DNA of 64,000 bases from Isoetes taiwanensis (GCA_021234155.1 JAJEKV010000065.1:4211594-4275593); one strand, 5' to 3'; shown: positions 1 through 10,829, counted from the stretch's first letter. Program-made: numbers and translations. Notes: generated from the sequence alone by a model not told the origin.

Positions 1-536
1 CTATAGTCACAAATTACTGGCAGATCTATATGGGTCACTGTTAATTCTTCTGGAGGATAAGGATTTGTTTCGACTCTGCTATCAAAATAATTGGCCCCTT
101 GTCCAATATCTCTTTGGCTCCACAGATGCCTTTAATGCCTACTTCAATTCCTACTTCTCAGATCACTGCTGAAATCCCTGTCCATTTGACCTTTAAGCCA
201 AGAAGCATATACCGGCTTTTATTTTATTTAGTTCTGGTTTACTCTTTTGGTGGATTTCATTTTTGGCAGGTTTGCAATTTGCTCGTTGGAATCGGTTCTG
301 CTCCGGAATTGTGTCCTGCTGTTTACCTACTGCTATTTCATTCTACCAAGGGTGGTTGCTGATCGTTCTTCCTCCTTAATCTGAAGACTTCATTTTACGC
401 TCTGTTTACACTCTATTATCAACTGCTACACTTCACTATATTTTGATATGCTTCTCCTAAAAGCATACTTTTGCTATGTACTCTGAGATTTCATAATTAA
501 TGATAAAACCAACTCTTACCTTCAAAAAAAAAAAAT
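1..536 (+). mobile_element. 3' end of a poly(A) retroposon, copy 1 (cut by window edge)
   Basis: Positions 1-523 match 45798-46320 with no indel (constant offset 45797) and only a handful of substitutions. Both copies end at the same base and then run into A-rich tails of different length and composition. A shared 3' end plus an A-tail is the hallmark of retroposition through an mRNA-like intermediate, so this is the 3' part of a LINE-, SINE- or retrogene-like unit. The fully readable second copy encodes a short C-terminal peptide just before its 3' UTR. No reverse transcriptase is seen in either copy. The family is not recognised. Confidence 0.7.
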
Positions 537-548
537 AAAAATAAATTT

Positions 549-1779
549 TTGATGAGGTCAAGACTCCATGAAAATTGTTCGTGCAATTGTGGTGTGTGCG
601 CAGCTAAAGCTCATGCTGGGAGTGGGATATGTCAAGCCAAGAACATGGCATTTGATAATGTTAGCATATTTTGGAGGGCTATGGTATGTGACAGAGCAGC
701 AAGCAACGGGTGGCATAAGCTACGATGTATCAAATCAGATTGTGGAAATTGTGGGAAACAATTATTTGAGTTGTGTCCAAGAGAATACAAGGAGCAGATT
801 GATCAAACGCTTGATTGGCAAGTCTATGGTTACATTAATGAGCCCTCAAAGAAAGGAACTTCACGAAAACTAAAGCTAATTGACAAGAAAGGCAGCTCCA
901 GTAATATGTTGGATAACATGTTTGATCATATGTCGAAGTTTGTATATCATAACTTTGTGGCACATTGGCAGAGTAAACAATTCAAGGAATCCATAGAGTC
1001 TTCGTGATGATACCGTATTATCAGTTGTTGATTTCTCGGAGAATTATACTTTGAAGCCATTCAACGAGATTCAAGCACAACATTAATACAATGAACAAAT
1101 CAGCATATTGGTCCATATCACGATGTTCAAGGTACAGGGTAAAATGAGGAAATGTGTGCACTTCTTTATTTCAGATAACAAAATACATGATACTCACTTT
1201 GTTCAAAAAGCATTCACTATGCACCTTAATTGGCTGAGAGAAAATGGTGCTGGCCATATGAAATACCACTTAGTTTGGTCTGACGGGTGTGCAGCCCAAT
1301 TCAAGTCCAGTTATCATGTAATTAGGTATCATCAACAGCATAAGATCAGAATGCACTGGAATTTCTTTGGCTCAGGACATGGGAAGGGCACACATGACGG
1401 AGAAGGAGCCATAGCCAAACTATGGCTTGAGGCAGAACAAAGAAAAAATGATGGGAAAGTGATAAAAAATGCAGAAACTGCATGTGAGGTTCTTGAAGAG
1501 AAAATTTCTGATGTGGAAAGGGTATTTTGGAAGGTGTCTGACATTGACCGTTCCCAAAGATTTGATGTGCTCCCAGTGAACGGAGTGCAATCTCTTCATT
1601 GCGTATCATCCATAGATCCAAATGATCCAACAAAGTTAATGTGTAGATCTCTTTCATGTTTTTGTAAGGCATGCATCAATTTTGATTGGCCTGCTTGTGA
1701 GAATGCTGATCATTGTGGCAGGTGGGAGTTGAGAAAACTAGAGCCTACAAACAGGGACAATGTTGAAGAGGATGGGTAA
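549..1779 (+). pseudogene. Transposase-like RNase H-fold gene, N-terminal and catalytic part, broken
   Basis: Two overlapping frames read as one protein. The first (549-1007) has a Cys-rich start and a region ending FVYHNFVAHWQSKQ. After a +1 shift near 1000 it continues with DDTVLSVVDFSENY, then a stop, then the second frame (1108-1779) with HFFISDNKIHD, WSDGCAAQFKS and FGSGHGKGTHDGEGA. The spaced acidic residues in DFSENY, WSDG and GTHDGEG resemble the D..D..D/E triad of a DDE/RNase H-like transposase. A Cys-rich zinc-finger-like segment (CRSLSCFCKAC...ENADHCGRW) follows near 1645-1720. I recall similar unnamed proteins in seed-free plants and corals; I cannot give a Pfam name. One frameshift and at least one stop make it a pseudogene. 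Its C-terminal domain is found again at 2761-3156, so the gene was split by an insertion. Confidence 0.65.
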
Positions 1780-1789
1780 TGAGGGCGAG

Positions 1790-2745
1790 GAGGACTGCGG
1801 TGGTGTTGTCGCACGTTTAGTAATGGCGGGTATTATCGTGCACGTAGCGATATTAATACCGTATGCATACCTCTCATTTAAAAAGTACTTTAAATACATT
1901 TTTTTTGGATTATAAAGTACTTATTAAATACGTAAAATACGTACTTTACGTACTATACGTAAAATACTTTCTGTAATTTTTAGAACTATTATTTCTTGTA
2001 TTGCACTTGAAATAGTTGCAATAACAACTAGTATGAAGAACTTCAAGTTTTAAATAATGAACCATAATATATTACTTTAGAAAATTAAGTATTTCTTAAA
2101 GTTTTCAATCCAAAATATGTCTATTTAAGAGTTATATATTCTAGTCTGCAATCTACACCCACAGACAAATAAATTCAAGTAATTGTTGCTCATTTATTGC
2201 ATCTGAAGCTATTAACCGCCGCTGACCTCTGTATTTCTTTCTTGGCATGAATGCAAGCTATTTAAGTATTAAGGAGAATGTTTGCCTCCTACCTTGACAA
2301 AACAAGGAGAAAGGTGGGTCTGCATCTCCATCTCCATTCCGATTCAACAGCCAGGGTAAGAAGAAAGAGGGGGAAAATGCAGGGGTTTTGGGTTTTTATT
2401 TGCAAGAAGATTATGTGCTTTTTTTTCTTTTTAACTACAATTCCATAATTTCCCTAATGTCTAAAATCTCCTAATGTGTTTTTTACACCTGTTCTATAAT
2501 ATATAATAATGTATTTTTCCTAATATATAATTTTACCAATTCTATCGGTCTAATGTCATTTGGACGGATTTTTTTATATAAAGTACGTATCATACGTACT
2601 GTACGTATTAATACATTAAGTACGGTACTAATAAAACAAGAGCTTAATTTGACCTGTCAACTTATAGGTATAGTACGTATAGTACTGTGAGGAAGGTACG
2701 GGACGTACGTAAACGTAAAATACGGGTACGTAAACAACACTGGAC
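1790..2745. mobile_element. Probable non-autonomous insertion with TACGTA-rich ends
   Basis: About 950 AT-rich bases separate two parts of the same transposase-like gene. Both ends are rich in ACGTA/TACGT words (1840-1990 and 2580-2740). The left edge reads GTGTTGTCGCACGTTTA and the right edge reverse-complements to GTGTTGTTTACGTACCC, a possible imperfect inverted repeat. No clean target duplication was found, so the boundaries are estimates. It contains no ORF I would support. Confidence 0.4.
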
Positions 2746-2760
2746 CTGTGGGCAAATGAC

Positions 2761-3156
2761 GTGGACAATGTGGATGAGACAGTGCAGGTTGGAGATTATT
2801 TTGCATCATTCACATCCCCAGACAATTATGAAAGGGTCCCTTATTATTTCATCCAGTGCACAGAAGTGAAACATGCCCTCGAAGAAGACACCAAGGATGA
2901 CTATGGAAATGAATTTTATTGTGGTAATGAAGTTATAGCTGGTAACTACTTTGAATTGATTCCTGGTTGCCATCAAAAGTACAGGCTTATTCAAGGAAAG
3001 AAAGTTCTTGTCCATCCCGAGTCAGTAATTGGGGTGAGATTTCCATTGGAGCCAGTCAAACATAAGATTAAAGGTACATCTTATGCATATGAACTAACTA
3101 ACTATTGGCATGAAATGTTGCTGGGAAATTTGCCAGAGATTGTAGAATCTCTGTAA
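2761..3156 (+). pseudogene. C-terminal, possibly BAH-like, domain of the split transposase-like gene
   Basis: A 131-codon frame reads VQVGDYFASFTSPDNYERV, then FYCGNEVIAGNYFEL, then KVLVHPESVIGVRFPLEPV. An opening VGDYF-type strand followed much later by a PESVIG segment is reminiscent of BAH-type domains (VGDFV...VPVESI), but the match is weak. The acidic lead (DNVDETVQ) resembles the acidic tail of the upstream part (DNVEEDG), suggesting that 549-1779 and this block were once continuous. A normal stop ends it at 3156. Confidence 0.45.
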
Positions 3157-3452
3157 TATGTTAACCTGTTGTTGAAGTAACTTTTCTATGCACTAAGGCA
3201 TGGACTTGCAAACTGAATGTAATCAGAATGTGATGTTCACGTAATCAGGTCCCGCAGTGTGAGATCAGCCGAAAATTGTGAGAAGAGTGTCCAGGACAGC
3301 TGTTTGGAAGTTGGTGAAATCTAACATAAGCAAGACATGTGCTTCTCGCTTCTGTTGCCATTTATGATAGAGATTGGTAAAGTATGGTTTGAGGCTATTG
3401 AATCTCCAAACCTCAGCCCTTTTCAGCACTTTGTTGATTGCTTTTGCATGCA

Positions 3453-3484
3453 CATTAGGGCGGATTTGGGGTCTGAAAATGGCC
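3453..3484 (+). repeat. Left 32-bp terminal inverted repeat of the 12.8-kb element
   Basis: Exact inverted match to 16200-16231. It begins CATTAGGGCGG and ends GAAAATGGCC. The transposon end proper may start at TTAGGG (3455). Confidence 0.85.
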
Positions 3485-4550
3485 TCCTATCAGCCATTCC
3501 ACGTCATATTTCCGCTCCCTTTTTCCCATGCCACCTAGGATACCAAACTCTCATAATTACAGATTTGCTTGGAATATTCTTCCGGAATAAGGGGGATTGC
3601 ACATTCATGGCGCCATATGTATTTAATTACATTTGGTTGTCGACGATTTGATGCAACACGTGGGCGCTTCTAAAATTCCACTTGCATTATAGCATACCTA
3701 GGCAACTCATGGCGGTGTCTCTTGGTAAGCGTCGCGGCGTCCACCGCCTTCTACATTTCAAAAGTTGAATGTGTAGGTTGAAGCTTTGTATCGGATCGGA
3801 CTTTCATTTCGAGGGCTGGAGTGCGCGCTTTAACCGATCTTCACTTCATCCTAATCTGAGGGCTTCCCCCCCTACAATTCCAAATTTGAATTTGCTTAAT
3901 GTATAAAAGCATGGATTGTAGGAGAATGGACTTTTCGATTTCCATATGCACGTTGCAAATTTCAAAACGAAGTTAGTGCGGACGTTCGCTCACCGGTTTA
4001 ATTGTGTTGGGGTATAAAAATACCACACCTTGATTTCGCCGTCGCGATCTTGATATGGAAGTTGCTTGTTGTCAAATTAAACTTAAACACAAGTGAGAAT
4101 TCGGCACTTCACGTGGTTTTCTCGAGGAGGGTTTGGAGTGTTTTTTTAAATCCCAATTATCGACATAGTGTGACGTAGCATCTTGGTATTAAATAGTATG
4201 TTAAATTCGAATTATATCGGTGTTCATGTTCTGGTTAAACTCAAATCATATAGGTTTAGGAATAAGGTTAAAAAAGGAAGATATTGGCTATTTAGGAATA
4301 AGGTTAAAAAAGGAAGATATTGGATATTTAGGTATAAGGTTAAAAAAGGAAGATATTAGATATGGCTCAAATTTCGAGATATGCACATAATGGCATGTAA
4401 TGATGGTTGATAGGACTGGAATACGAATCATTCCTACGATTTTCACGTCTAATCCAGCCTATATATCTATTCCAGCCTAGATTGGCCCATTCTCCCCAAT
4501 CTCCGCCCAATCTTTGCTAGATCCTCCGCCCAATTTCTCTAGTCCATCGC
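3485..4550. other. Left subterminal non-coding region of the 12.8-kb element
   Basis: No supportable gene. It holds a three-copy 36-bp tandem repeat (4255-4362). The stretch TTGTTGTCAAATTAAA at 4068 recurs at 5333 next to the first hairpin, so a short segment has been duplicated within the element. Confidence 0.6.
4255..4362 (+). repeat. 36-bp tandem repeat, 3 copies
   Basis: The unit begins TTTAGGAATAAGGTTAAAAA and recurs at 4255, 4291 and 4327 with one or two changes per copy. Confidence 0.9.
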
Positions 4551-4551
4551 C

Positions 4552-4866
4552 ATGAAGAGATCAGCTACGGAAGAGCGGAGGTGTCCTCCAAGAAGCCTAT
4601 TACGGCTGGAAGAGGTGTTCCCTCCGCAGTTCCTCCGCTGCCCACGGTTCTTGCTCTCGAATGCCTCGATTCCTCGATTCCTTTGGACGAGGAAGAGAAT
4701 GAGGAATCGAGAGGAAATCCCGAGCAGGAGTTCATCACAGTGTTCTTGAAGGAATTTGGATAGGAGATTCTTCAGAAAATGAGTGGTCACCGGCGGAGAA
4801 GAAGCCAAGATGATGAAGAAGATGAAGAAGTTGAAGACGAATCACGACCGAGGAGCTCATGGCGTT
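4552..4866 (+). CDS. Candidate N-terminal exon of the element's transposase-like gene
   Basis: Two overlapping frames with ATGs at 4552 and 4581 lie at the left end of the element. The second reads as a Pro-rich start followed by an acidic tract (SIPLDEEENEESRG) and, past a TAG at 4762, a basic/acidic stretch (RRRRSQDDEEDEEVEDES). Composition differs from the surrounding AT-rich spacer. I cannot join it convincingly to the frame at 5280, so the assignment as a first exon rests on position and strand. Confidence 0.3.
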
Positions 4867-5254
4867 AGTTCATGGTACATGCATGTTTTCTTTCTTTTCT
4901 TAAGCATTCAACTAACGGTTATTTCTTATTTTTTTTGCGAGATGATGAAGCAGATGAATGAAATTTGTTAGGCAGAGCACCTCTTTTTTTTTTCCTTGTT
5001 CTTAGTCGAGCTTGCCTCCGACTTCTTACCATATGACTGCAAGCCTCAGGGCTTTTTGTTGTGAATAGTTGAAGCCTCCGGGCATTTAAATTTACAAAAT
5101 GATGTAAAGCCATACGGCCATAAAAAATTTTGAATGTAAAAAGTTTTTGCTTCTAATTCCATTTGAATACCTAACTTTTTTTTTACTGTACATGTGTTAT
5201 CACTCTTAAGTACATAAGTCATCATCCCTTTTCAAAGAGCATATTATTTTTCAA

Positions 5255-5322
5255 GGATCACACCAAGCGAATAGTACATATGCAACAAAAATGGAACACA
5301 CTAAATTCGCATCGTGTGATCC
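5255..5322. repeat. Hairpin H1 (68 bp)
   Basis: GGATCACACCAAGCGAAT pairs with ATTCGCATCGTGTGATCC with two mismatches. It lies immediately upstream of, or within the start of, the coiled-coil frame. Confidence 0.8.
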
Positions 5323-6146
5323 ACTTTCTTATTTGTTGTCAAATTAAAACTAAACACAAGTCCTTCGTCAATAGTCTCCCATTTGCATATAAAGACATGT
5401 TGCGCCTTGCAGGCTCAAAAAGTATCGACATCTGGGCGGATGGCAGTTTATATCCATTGGATCCGTTGAGTGGCAGGAAACCGTCATTTCGGGACGTTTC
5501 AAGTTTAGTCCGATTTTGTGGTGACGGTAACTCTGGCCTCTTGGGATATTGTGAGAGATTGAGAGAGGATGAAGGCATTCGGAATCGAATACAGTTCCTT
5601 GAGATGAGCTGCTTCCGATTGTCACAAGAGAATTATAACTTAAACCAGCAGCTCTTTTTTCTCTCGCTTCATTACTCCACTGTGATGAAGGAAAGGAATG
5701 ACGGCTTGGGGAGGGAAACTTCTTTGAGATACGAAGTGGAGAAGTCCAAATTGGTGATAGGGCAGCTGCAAGAAAAGATCCAAGAGCTCGAAAGAGCAAA
5801 CTTTGGGCTTCAATGTAGGTTAAAGAATTTGAAGAAAACACCCCTTGGCTTGCGAGAAAGGAAGAAGCATTATCGACCGATAGAGGAACTGAAGTTTGGA
5901 TCAGGTGCATTCAGACGCAGGGTCACGGCCACAAGGTCCGTTTACAACACTAGCAAAGGCCAGTTAAGATCTGGGGAAACTAGAAGCAATCTTGGTTACG
6001 TAGTGAAGAACCTAGCGACGAACAGGGAGATAGTGGACATGATTTGTCAGCCCTACAACTCTCCTCTCAAGAAGATGGTATTGGAAATGGTACTAGGGGA
6101 GATCTACAAGAAGTTAGAAGCTTACAGGATGTCTGATTGTTTGTGA
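5280..6146 (+). CDS. Coiled-coil protein, probably the N-terminal part of the transposase-like gene
   Basis: A 288-codon frame without recognised enzymatic motifs. Residues about 35-75 (DMLRLAGSKSIDIWADGSL) are mixed. Residues about 95-195 are predicted coiled coil from heptad-like LEMSCFRLSQENYNLNQQL and QLQEKIQELERANFGLQCRL. The last third is basic (RERKKHYRP, FRRRVTATRS). Its nominal ATG lies inside hairpin H1 (5255-5322), so the native start may differ. The gene appears to continue in degraded form through 6150-6640 (LFKPFHEALKRM; FEKYERVSVVIMNRAIENA). It is likely the DNA-binding or oligomerisation half of the element's own transposase. Confidence 0.5.
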   Translation: MQQKWNTLNSHRVIHFLICCQIKTKHKSFVNSLPFAYKDMLRLAGSKSIDIWADGSLYPLDPLSGRKPSFRDVSSLVRFCGDGNSGLLGYCERLREDEGIRNRIQFLEMSCFRLSQENYNLNQQLFFLSLHYSTVMKERNDGLGRETSLRYEVEKSKLVIGQLQEKIQELERANFGLQCRLKNLKKTPLGLRERKKHYRPIEELKFGSGAFRRRVTATRSVYNTSKGQLRSGETRSNLGYVVKNLATNREIVDMICQPYNSPLKKMVLEMVLGEIYKKLEAYRMSDCL

Positions 6147-6149
6147 TGA

Positions 6150-7870
6150 TGTAGGCATCGTAGGGTTTGGTTACCGTTCTCTATTCAAGCCATTCCACGA
6201 AGCGTTGAAAAGAATGGGCACAAAAAAAGTATTCGCTCCACGTCCACAAATTGTCGAGAATACAAGGGTTACTAGGACAAAGATGGTGTATGCCATATTA
6301 GGAGAGATGCACCACGTTGAATGTGCTGGTCCTGCCATAGCCATAAAAAAAGATAAGAATGGCAAGGATTGTTGTGATATAGTTGGAATGAATGAACATT
6401 AATAATCTTTGGGTTGACCTGGTTACTCTCTTACAATTCCTTGTCAAATATTATGACTTAACAATTCTGCGAAACTAATGGTGAGATTGAAGTTTGCATA
6501 AAATTGGATGAAATGGAACTGACCAAGTTTGAGAAGTATGAGAGGGTATCCGTTGTCATCATGAATAGAGCAATTGAGAATGCAATTGCACATGCTAAAT
6601 CAAAGAGCAACAAGAATAACAAAAAGATGTAGAATTGTGGGACGAGGAGAAGAAGCGTGCGGAAAAAATGGTTCTCATATCAATGAAGATGACACCGGTG
6701 GTTAGGTCTCTTTAAAGTTCGAAAAAAGAAACCCACGAGGTTTTGAAATGGGTGTTCAATCAAACCGACATCCAGAGTCTAATATCTAGATTCGAGGGAG
6801 GGGAAAAATTGCAAGTAGATCACTATGGATCTTACAAAGTAATTTTTCACTTGGCGTCTGATTTAAAAACTGAGAAAGCAATGTACAACATAAGTGGAGG
6901 AGGACAAGGAACATGCAAAAGTTGTCTGTACTGCAATCATGCAAGGAAGTCAAGTACTGGGAAGACTGTTTCAACCTTGTCCCTTAACCAAGCAAATGCT
7001 CCTAATAGAGGAGAAGAAGATCCCAAGTTCCATGGCATTTTCCCCATTCCATTAGAGAGGGTTCATATCTGCACTTTGCACGGCTTTGTGAGAATCATCG
7101 ACAAGATGATATTTTTGAGCTGCAGATTCGTGTGGAACATTTCAGACAAGAAGAGAAGAGAGGAAGGAATTCGTAGAGTTGAACATGTTCTATCGAAGCG
7201 AGGTTTGCATGGTGGCAATGTAAGATTAGAGCTTCGATGAGAAAGCGGGCGGGGAAGAACAAGTGTGCCTCGTAAAGGTGTCAATTGGAGGGATGAAAGC
7301 TTCGGCGCTTCATAAAGAATCATAGAGAGGCTCACGAGCGGAAACCAGATGGGAGAAAAGGTCTATGAATTTGGAAAAATTGCTGGTTGATGCGGGCGGG
7401 ACCCCTGAGATGGCGTTCGTTCGGCATTGAGGAAAAAAAAAGCATGGGATGCATTGTCTGAATTGTTCCCATACATTCAGAGAATGGACCTCACAAGAGA
7501 AGATGCAGAAATGTTCGTGCAAGCGAATAACAAATTTATTAAAGCTTTCATAGACGCATGGGGAGAGAGTGAAGTCACGCACTACTTGCACATCTTTTGG
7601 GCTCATGCACCTTGGTTTTTAGGAAGTATGGAAGCCTAAGGTTGTGGAGTGCACAAGGCATGGAGAAGTCGCATAAACAAGCTAAAATAGCCTTTCATCG
7701 TAACACTCAAAGAGGGGGTGGAAATATGGGAACCAACCCTCTAAGACAGATGATGAGTGGTTTTATAGAAGGGCGATGGCTAAATACGACAAGAAGGTCG
7801 CTTTAAGGAGCAACCCACAAGTCGTAAACACCATTGGCATAATCTTTCAAGAGAAAACGGAAAGTTGCTT
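6150..7870 (+). pseudogene. Transposase-like catalytic region, degraded
   Basis: Homology-like fragments are spread over three frames. First comes KWVFNQTDIQSLISRFEGG, then SYKVIFHLASDLKTEKAMYN and CKSCLYCNHARK (a CxxCxxC cluster), then IPLERVHICTLHGFVRIIDK (6743-7240). After shifts it continues with AWDALSELFPYIQRMD, WGESEVTHYLHIFWAHAPWF and SLRLWSAQGMEKSHKQAKIA (7427-7800). The order CTLH..RI.DK, then WGE..VT.Y.H, then QG.EK.....K..FHR is one I recall from unnamed transposase-like proteins in corals and plants; a family name cannot be given. Multiple frameshifts make it inactive as read. As the only transposase-like gene inside the 32-bp TIRs it is the natural candidate for the element's mobilising enzyme. 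Confidence 0.55.
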
Positions 7871-7956
7871 GGCAAAATTCTAGGGCCCCACTAGCATAGC
7901 GATTGGAGATCTAAGAGACAAAGAATGGGTAAAGTATACTTGTAATGTGTAGCATG

Positions 7957-8027
7957 TTCACACGACGGCCAAGTACTTGCCTCCAACCTTGTTTGCACAA
8001 CTGGCTGTAGCAAGGCGTCGTGTGATC
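7957..8027. repeat. Hairpin H2 (71 bp)
   Basis: Arms GTTCACACGACGGCC and AGGCGTCGTGTGATC pair imperfectly. It lies in the convergent gap between the + transposase-like gene and the minus-strand coiled-coil cassette 1. A decayed second copy may follow at about 8035-8097 (right arm GGCGTCGTGTGAA, left arm weak). Confidence 0.7.
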
Positions 8028-8139
8028 TTATTTGTATCATGCGGCGAGCGGTGGAGTTCGCTATTGCTTGCATTTATGTGGCTTGGCGTCGTGTGAAGCT
8101 TTACAAGATAATAATAAAAAGGGTTACTTTTGATTAAAG

Positions 8140-8642
8140 TTGTGAAAGATGTTACATTGAAAAACAAAATACAACGACTCATTGTTGCTCGGTCGAGCTC
8201 TTCTTCATTATCTTCATCATCATCATCAGCTCGTCCCTCGTCTTCGTCTTCATCTCTTCCCCTCAAGCGAGCAATCACCCTATCCAAGCGTTCCTCCAAT
8301 CTGTCCACCATCTCTTTGTACATGTCCCGCTCCTGTCCCAATAGCACAACGTGTTCTTCTGCTGAATTAGCATCCTCGTTGCCGTCATAACCACCTCAGT
8401 GCAGTTGTTGGGGCATGTCATCAATCGACCTTCTATTCAACCGCGATTTGCCTCTCACGGCTCTGAAGCATGAGAAGGTTGAATTCATTCTCTTCTTCTT
8501 TACGCTGAATTGTAACGGCGTTTTCCTTTAGAAGATCATCTTGCTCCTTCAACCTCTTCATTAGAACACCCAACACTATGTCAGAAGGGAGTTCTATCCT
8601 CTTGCGTTTTCCATTATCAGCGGTTGAGGATGTGGAGGCCAT
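8140..8642 (-). CDS. MASTSS coiled-coil protein 1 (acidic C-terminus), one or two frameshifts
   Basis: Starting at ATG 8642 the protein reads MASTSSTADNGKRKRIELPS, continuing DIVLGVLMKRLKEQDDLLKEN, then a coiled coil (RKEEENEFNLLMLQSRERQI) to a stop at 8433. A second frame (8347-8165) continues plausibly with QERDMYKEMVDRLEERLDRV and an acidic run (DEDEDEGRADDDDEDNEEEL). KRKR looks like a nuclear localisation signal. The core (L/I)P(S/A)(D/E)I..(V)(L/V)(M/V)K is shared with three neighbours at 9.5, 10.5 and 11.4 kb, so this is a local gene family. A TATA-like GTATAAAT (minus) lies near 8728-8735. Hairpins H2 and H3 flank it. Function unknown; a nuclear, chromatin-associated role is only a guess. 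Confidence 0.5.
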
Positions 8643-8868
8643 AGATGACAAATGGGAGGGACGTTAAGATTATAGAAGTGAGGAGCAAAGACTCTAACCG
8701 GCGGAAGGAGCACATGCAAGGACCTCAATTTATACATATTAGCTTGAACATATTAAACACACTCATTGCCGCCGACGTGTCGAGGGGATTACGCCGGTTG
8801 TCCGCTAGAACACATTAATGAATGCGTCATTTTGGAACACATTAATAACTATTCTAACTACATCAGTA

Positions 8869-8934
8869 TATCACACCATCGAAATCGCAGACACGAGCTT
8901 TAAAACCCTATGAAGGGTTTAAAGCCGTGTGATC
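8869..8934. repeat. Hairpin H3 (about 66 bp, with a second inner stem)
   Basis: Outer arms ATCACACCATCG and CCGTGTGAT pair only at their tips. An inner stem CACGAGCTTTAAAACCCT / AGGGTTTAAAGCCGTG is stronger. It lies upstream of coiled-coil gene 1. Confidence 0.6.
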
Positions 8935-8950
8935 TGTCTTGTCATTCTCT

Positions 8951-9500
8951 CTACCACGGATATTGAAAATTAAAAATAGGAAACGTAATATTCGGTACAT
9001 TTGTCAAAAACTTTTCCCATTGAAAAATAAAACCAATTACAAACATTAAAAAAAAACGGGCCCCTCTAGGAGGAGGCCGATGCCTATGATCGTAGGGCAA
9101 GCTCTTCGGAGGGCGGTGATAATTTTTTACGCTCCTCCAACATGATTGCTGCCCCACAACCATATTCTCATATTCCGCAACCTTATCTTCCCGGCTCATC
9201 GAAGTTGGGCTCGGGCGACCTCTCCCGCTTCGATTGCGGCCCTAAGCCTCTCTTGGAGGTTATATCTCGTGGTAGCGCAATTCGGCGGTCTAAAGGCAGA
9301 CCCGTGATTGTCGCGCACTAAAATCACCTCCACGTAGAAGGCGGCCTTTTCCTCTGCCATAACCAGACTTGGCGGCGTCTTCATCATTCTTTTTTCTTTT
9401 AGAAGGCGGATCCGTTCCTCCGCTTATTGTGAATGTTCAATTTCCTTGACCAAAACTTGAGACAAGATCTCGGCGGGGATGGAACGGAGCTGGAGGCCAT
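8951..9500 (-). pseudogene. MASSS coiled-coil family protein 2, frameshifted
   Basis: ATG 9500 gives MASSSVPSPP. A shifted frame over the same region reads SIPAEILSQVLVKEIEHS, which aligns with ELPSDIVLGVLMKRLKEQ of the 8.6-kb gene, then RIRLLKEKRMMKTPPSL and, in 9387-9196, NLQERLRAAIEAGEVARAQL. Several shifts are needed, so this copy is broken. TATA-like TCTATATAAA (minus) lies at 9591-9600, about 90 bases upstream of the ATG, as in the paralogues. Confidence 0.4.
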
Positions 9501-9590
9501 TGAAAGTGATGGGAGAACAGGAGTGATGGCTGAGGGCGGATGTGGTAGAACAGAAGATGGCGGATAGGAGAAGACAAAGGCCTCCGACGT

Positions 9591-9600
9591 TTTATATAGA
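9591..9600 (-). promoter_or_regulatory. TATA-like box of coiled-coil gene 2
   Basis: TCTATATAAA on the minus strand, about 90 bases upstream of ATG 9500; its position is conserved with the paralogous genes. Confidence 0.5.
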
Positions 9601-9966
9601 AACTAGAGATACGTTGGAATCTACGGTTGCGACTACCGATAAAGTTGTGTAATAATCCCACGAGGTGAAATTATAGCATTCAATTAGGCAGCGGTAGCCT
9701 ATGTTAGCATCATGGGATCCGTCATATCCTAGCCGTACTGTATGCAGGCCGTACAAAAGACAGTGTTATTGTGGCAGCGCATGCCACGTCCTTGGCATGA
9801 CGTTGTCATCCACAAGCCACGTATGTGAATAGACGTTGTCATCCACATGCAAATTCGCATTTACACGCGGTTATATCACATAATCTAGCTAGATATTTGT
9901 GTTACATACACTTTTCCATTAATAAATTATGAATTTATACATACAACGAGGTTAATGCGTTGTGGA

Positions 9967-10032
9967 GATCATCTGACGAAATCCATTGATTGCTACCTAA
10001 TTGCAAGAATGGCATTTTGGCGTCGTGTGATC
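9967..10032. repeat. Hairpin H4 (66 bp)
   Basis: GATCATCTGACGAAATCC pairs imperfectly with TTTTGGCGTCGTGTGATC. It marks the 3' side of coiled-coil gene 3. Its loop (TTGATTGCTACCTAATTGCA) is shared with H6 because the two cassettes are duplicates. Confidence 0.7.
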
Positions 10033-10109
10033 TTTAATAAAACAAAACAAGAGAACAGATAGAAGCAAGAAATAGAGCAAATTTTTCTTTGAAACAAAAA
10101 AATATATAT

Positions 10110-10476
10110 ACAATGGCTACGGATCTTCATGATCCGTAGGCTGAAAAAGCCGTAAAAAGCTGCGTTCTCATCCTCTAAATGACTCGAAGCTTCTTCTCCA
10201 TATCTTCTAAGCGCTGCGAAATGTTGTGTGCGGTTAAAAGCGCCTCGACCCTCGACTATTGGCCTCGGTACTGGTTAATGTTGCTGCGAGCTCAAGGTCG
10301 CTCATGCGGCTGACCCCTAGTGAATTCTACTTTGTCCACCGCCTCCATCTTCTCGGCGACGAGGCGGTTTGTTTTCGTCGTGAACCTCCTTGAATCTCTT
10401 CATCACCACGGCAAGGGTGATGTCCGCTGGCGATTAAAGGCATGATTAAACTGTTGGAGGAGGATGAAGATGCCAT
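10110..10476 (-). pseudogene. MASSSSS coiled-coil family protein 3, frameshifted
   Basis: ATG 10476 gives MASSSSSNSLIMPLI. The rest is collinear at DNA level with the 11.0-11.4 kb gene: GCTTCTTCTCCATATCTTCT, CTGCGAAAT and the 3' spacer recur in both. Indels break the frame after about 20 residues. The cassette (hairpin, gene, TATA, hairpin) spans about 9.97-10.67 kb and is a tandem duplicate of 10.83-11.5 kb. Confidence 0.4.
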
Positions 10477-10572
10477 CGGAGGAGAAGGCGGAAGGCGGAA
10501 GGGGGAGAAGATGAGCAGAAGAAGGCGGAAGGCGGAAGAGGATCGGAGGTCGAAGGCAAGATAGAAAGTCTT

Positions 10573-10581
10573 CTATTTATA
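10573..10581 (-). promoter_or_regulatory. TATA-like box of coiled-coil gene 3
   Basis: TATAAATAG on the minus strand, about 97 bases upstream of ATG 10476. The identical motif sits at the same distance in the duplicate at 11483-11491. Confidence 0.6.
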
Positions 10582-10602
10582 ACAGGGATTTCGTAGTAGC
10601 TT

Positions 10603-10668
10603 GAGTCACACGACGCGAAGGATGCCGTGGGTCAGGAAAATCGACCGTTACTTCTCGCGTCGTGTGAG
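10603..10668. repeat. Hairpin H5 (66 bp)
   Basis: GAGTCACACGACGCGAAG pairs with CTCGCGTCGTGTGAGG. It lies upstream of the TATA-like box of gene 3. The conserved half-site CACACGACGCG is perfect on both arms. Confidence 0.85.
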
Positions 10669-10829
10669 GAAAAAGGACCGTTACTTCTTCTAACGTCTTT
10701 TCTTCCAGAGAAAGCTCGTGTGATAATTTTTATTGATAATTTCGGTGATACAATCTATACATAAGTAATTTTACTGATACATAACTAAAGATAGAACTTC
10801 TCAACTTAAGCAAAATAGAACGGCATGGA

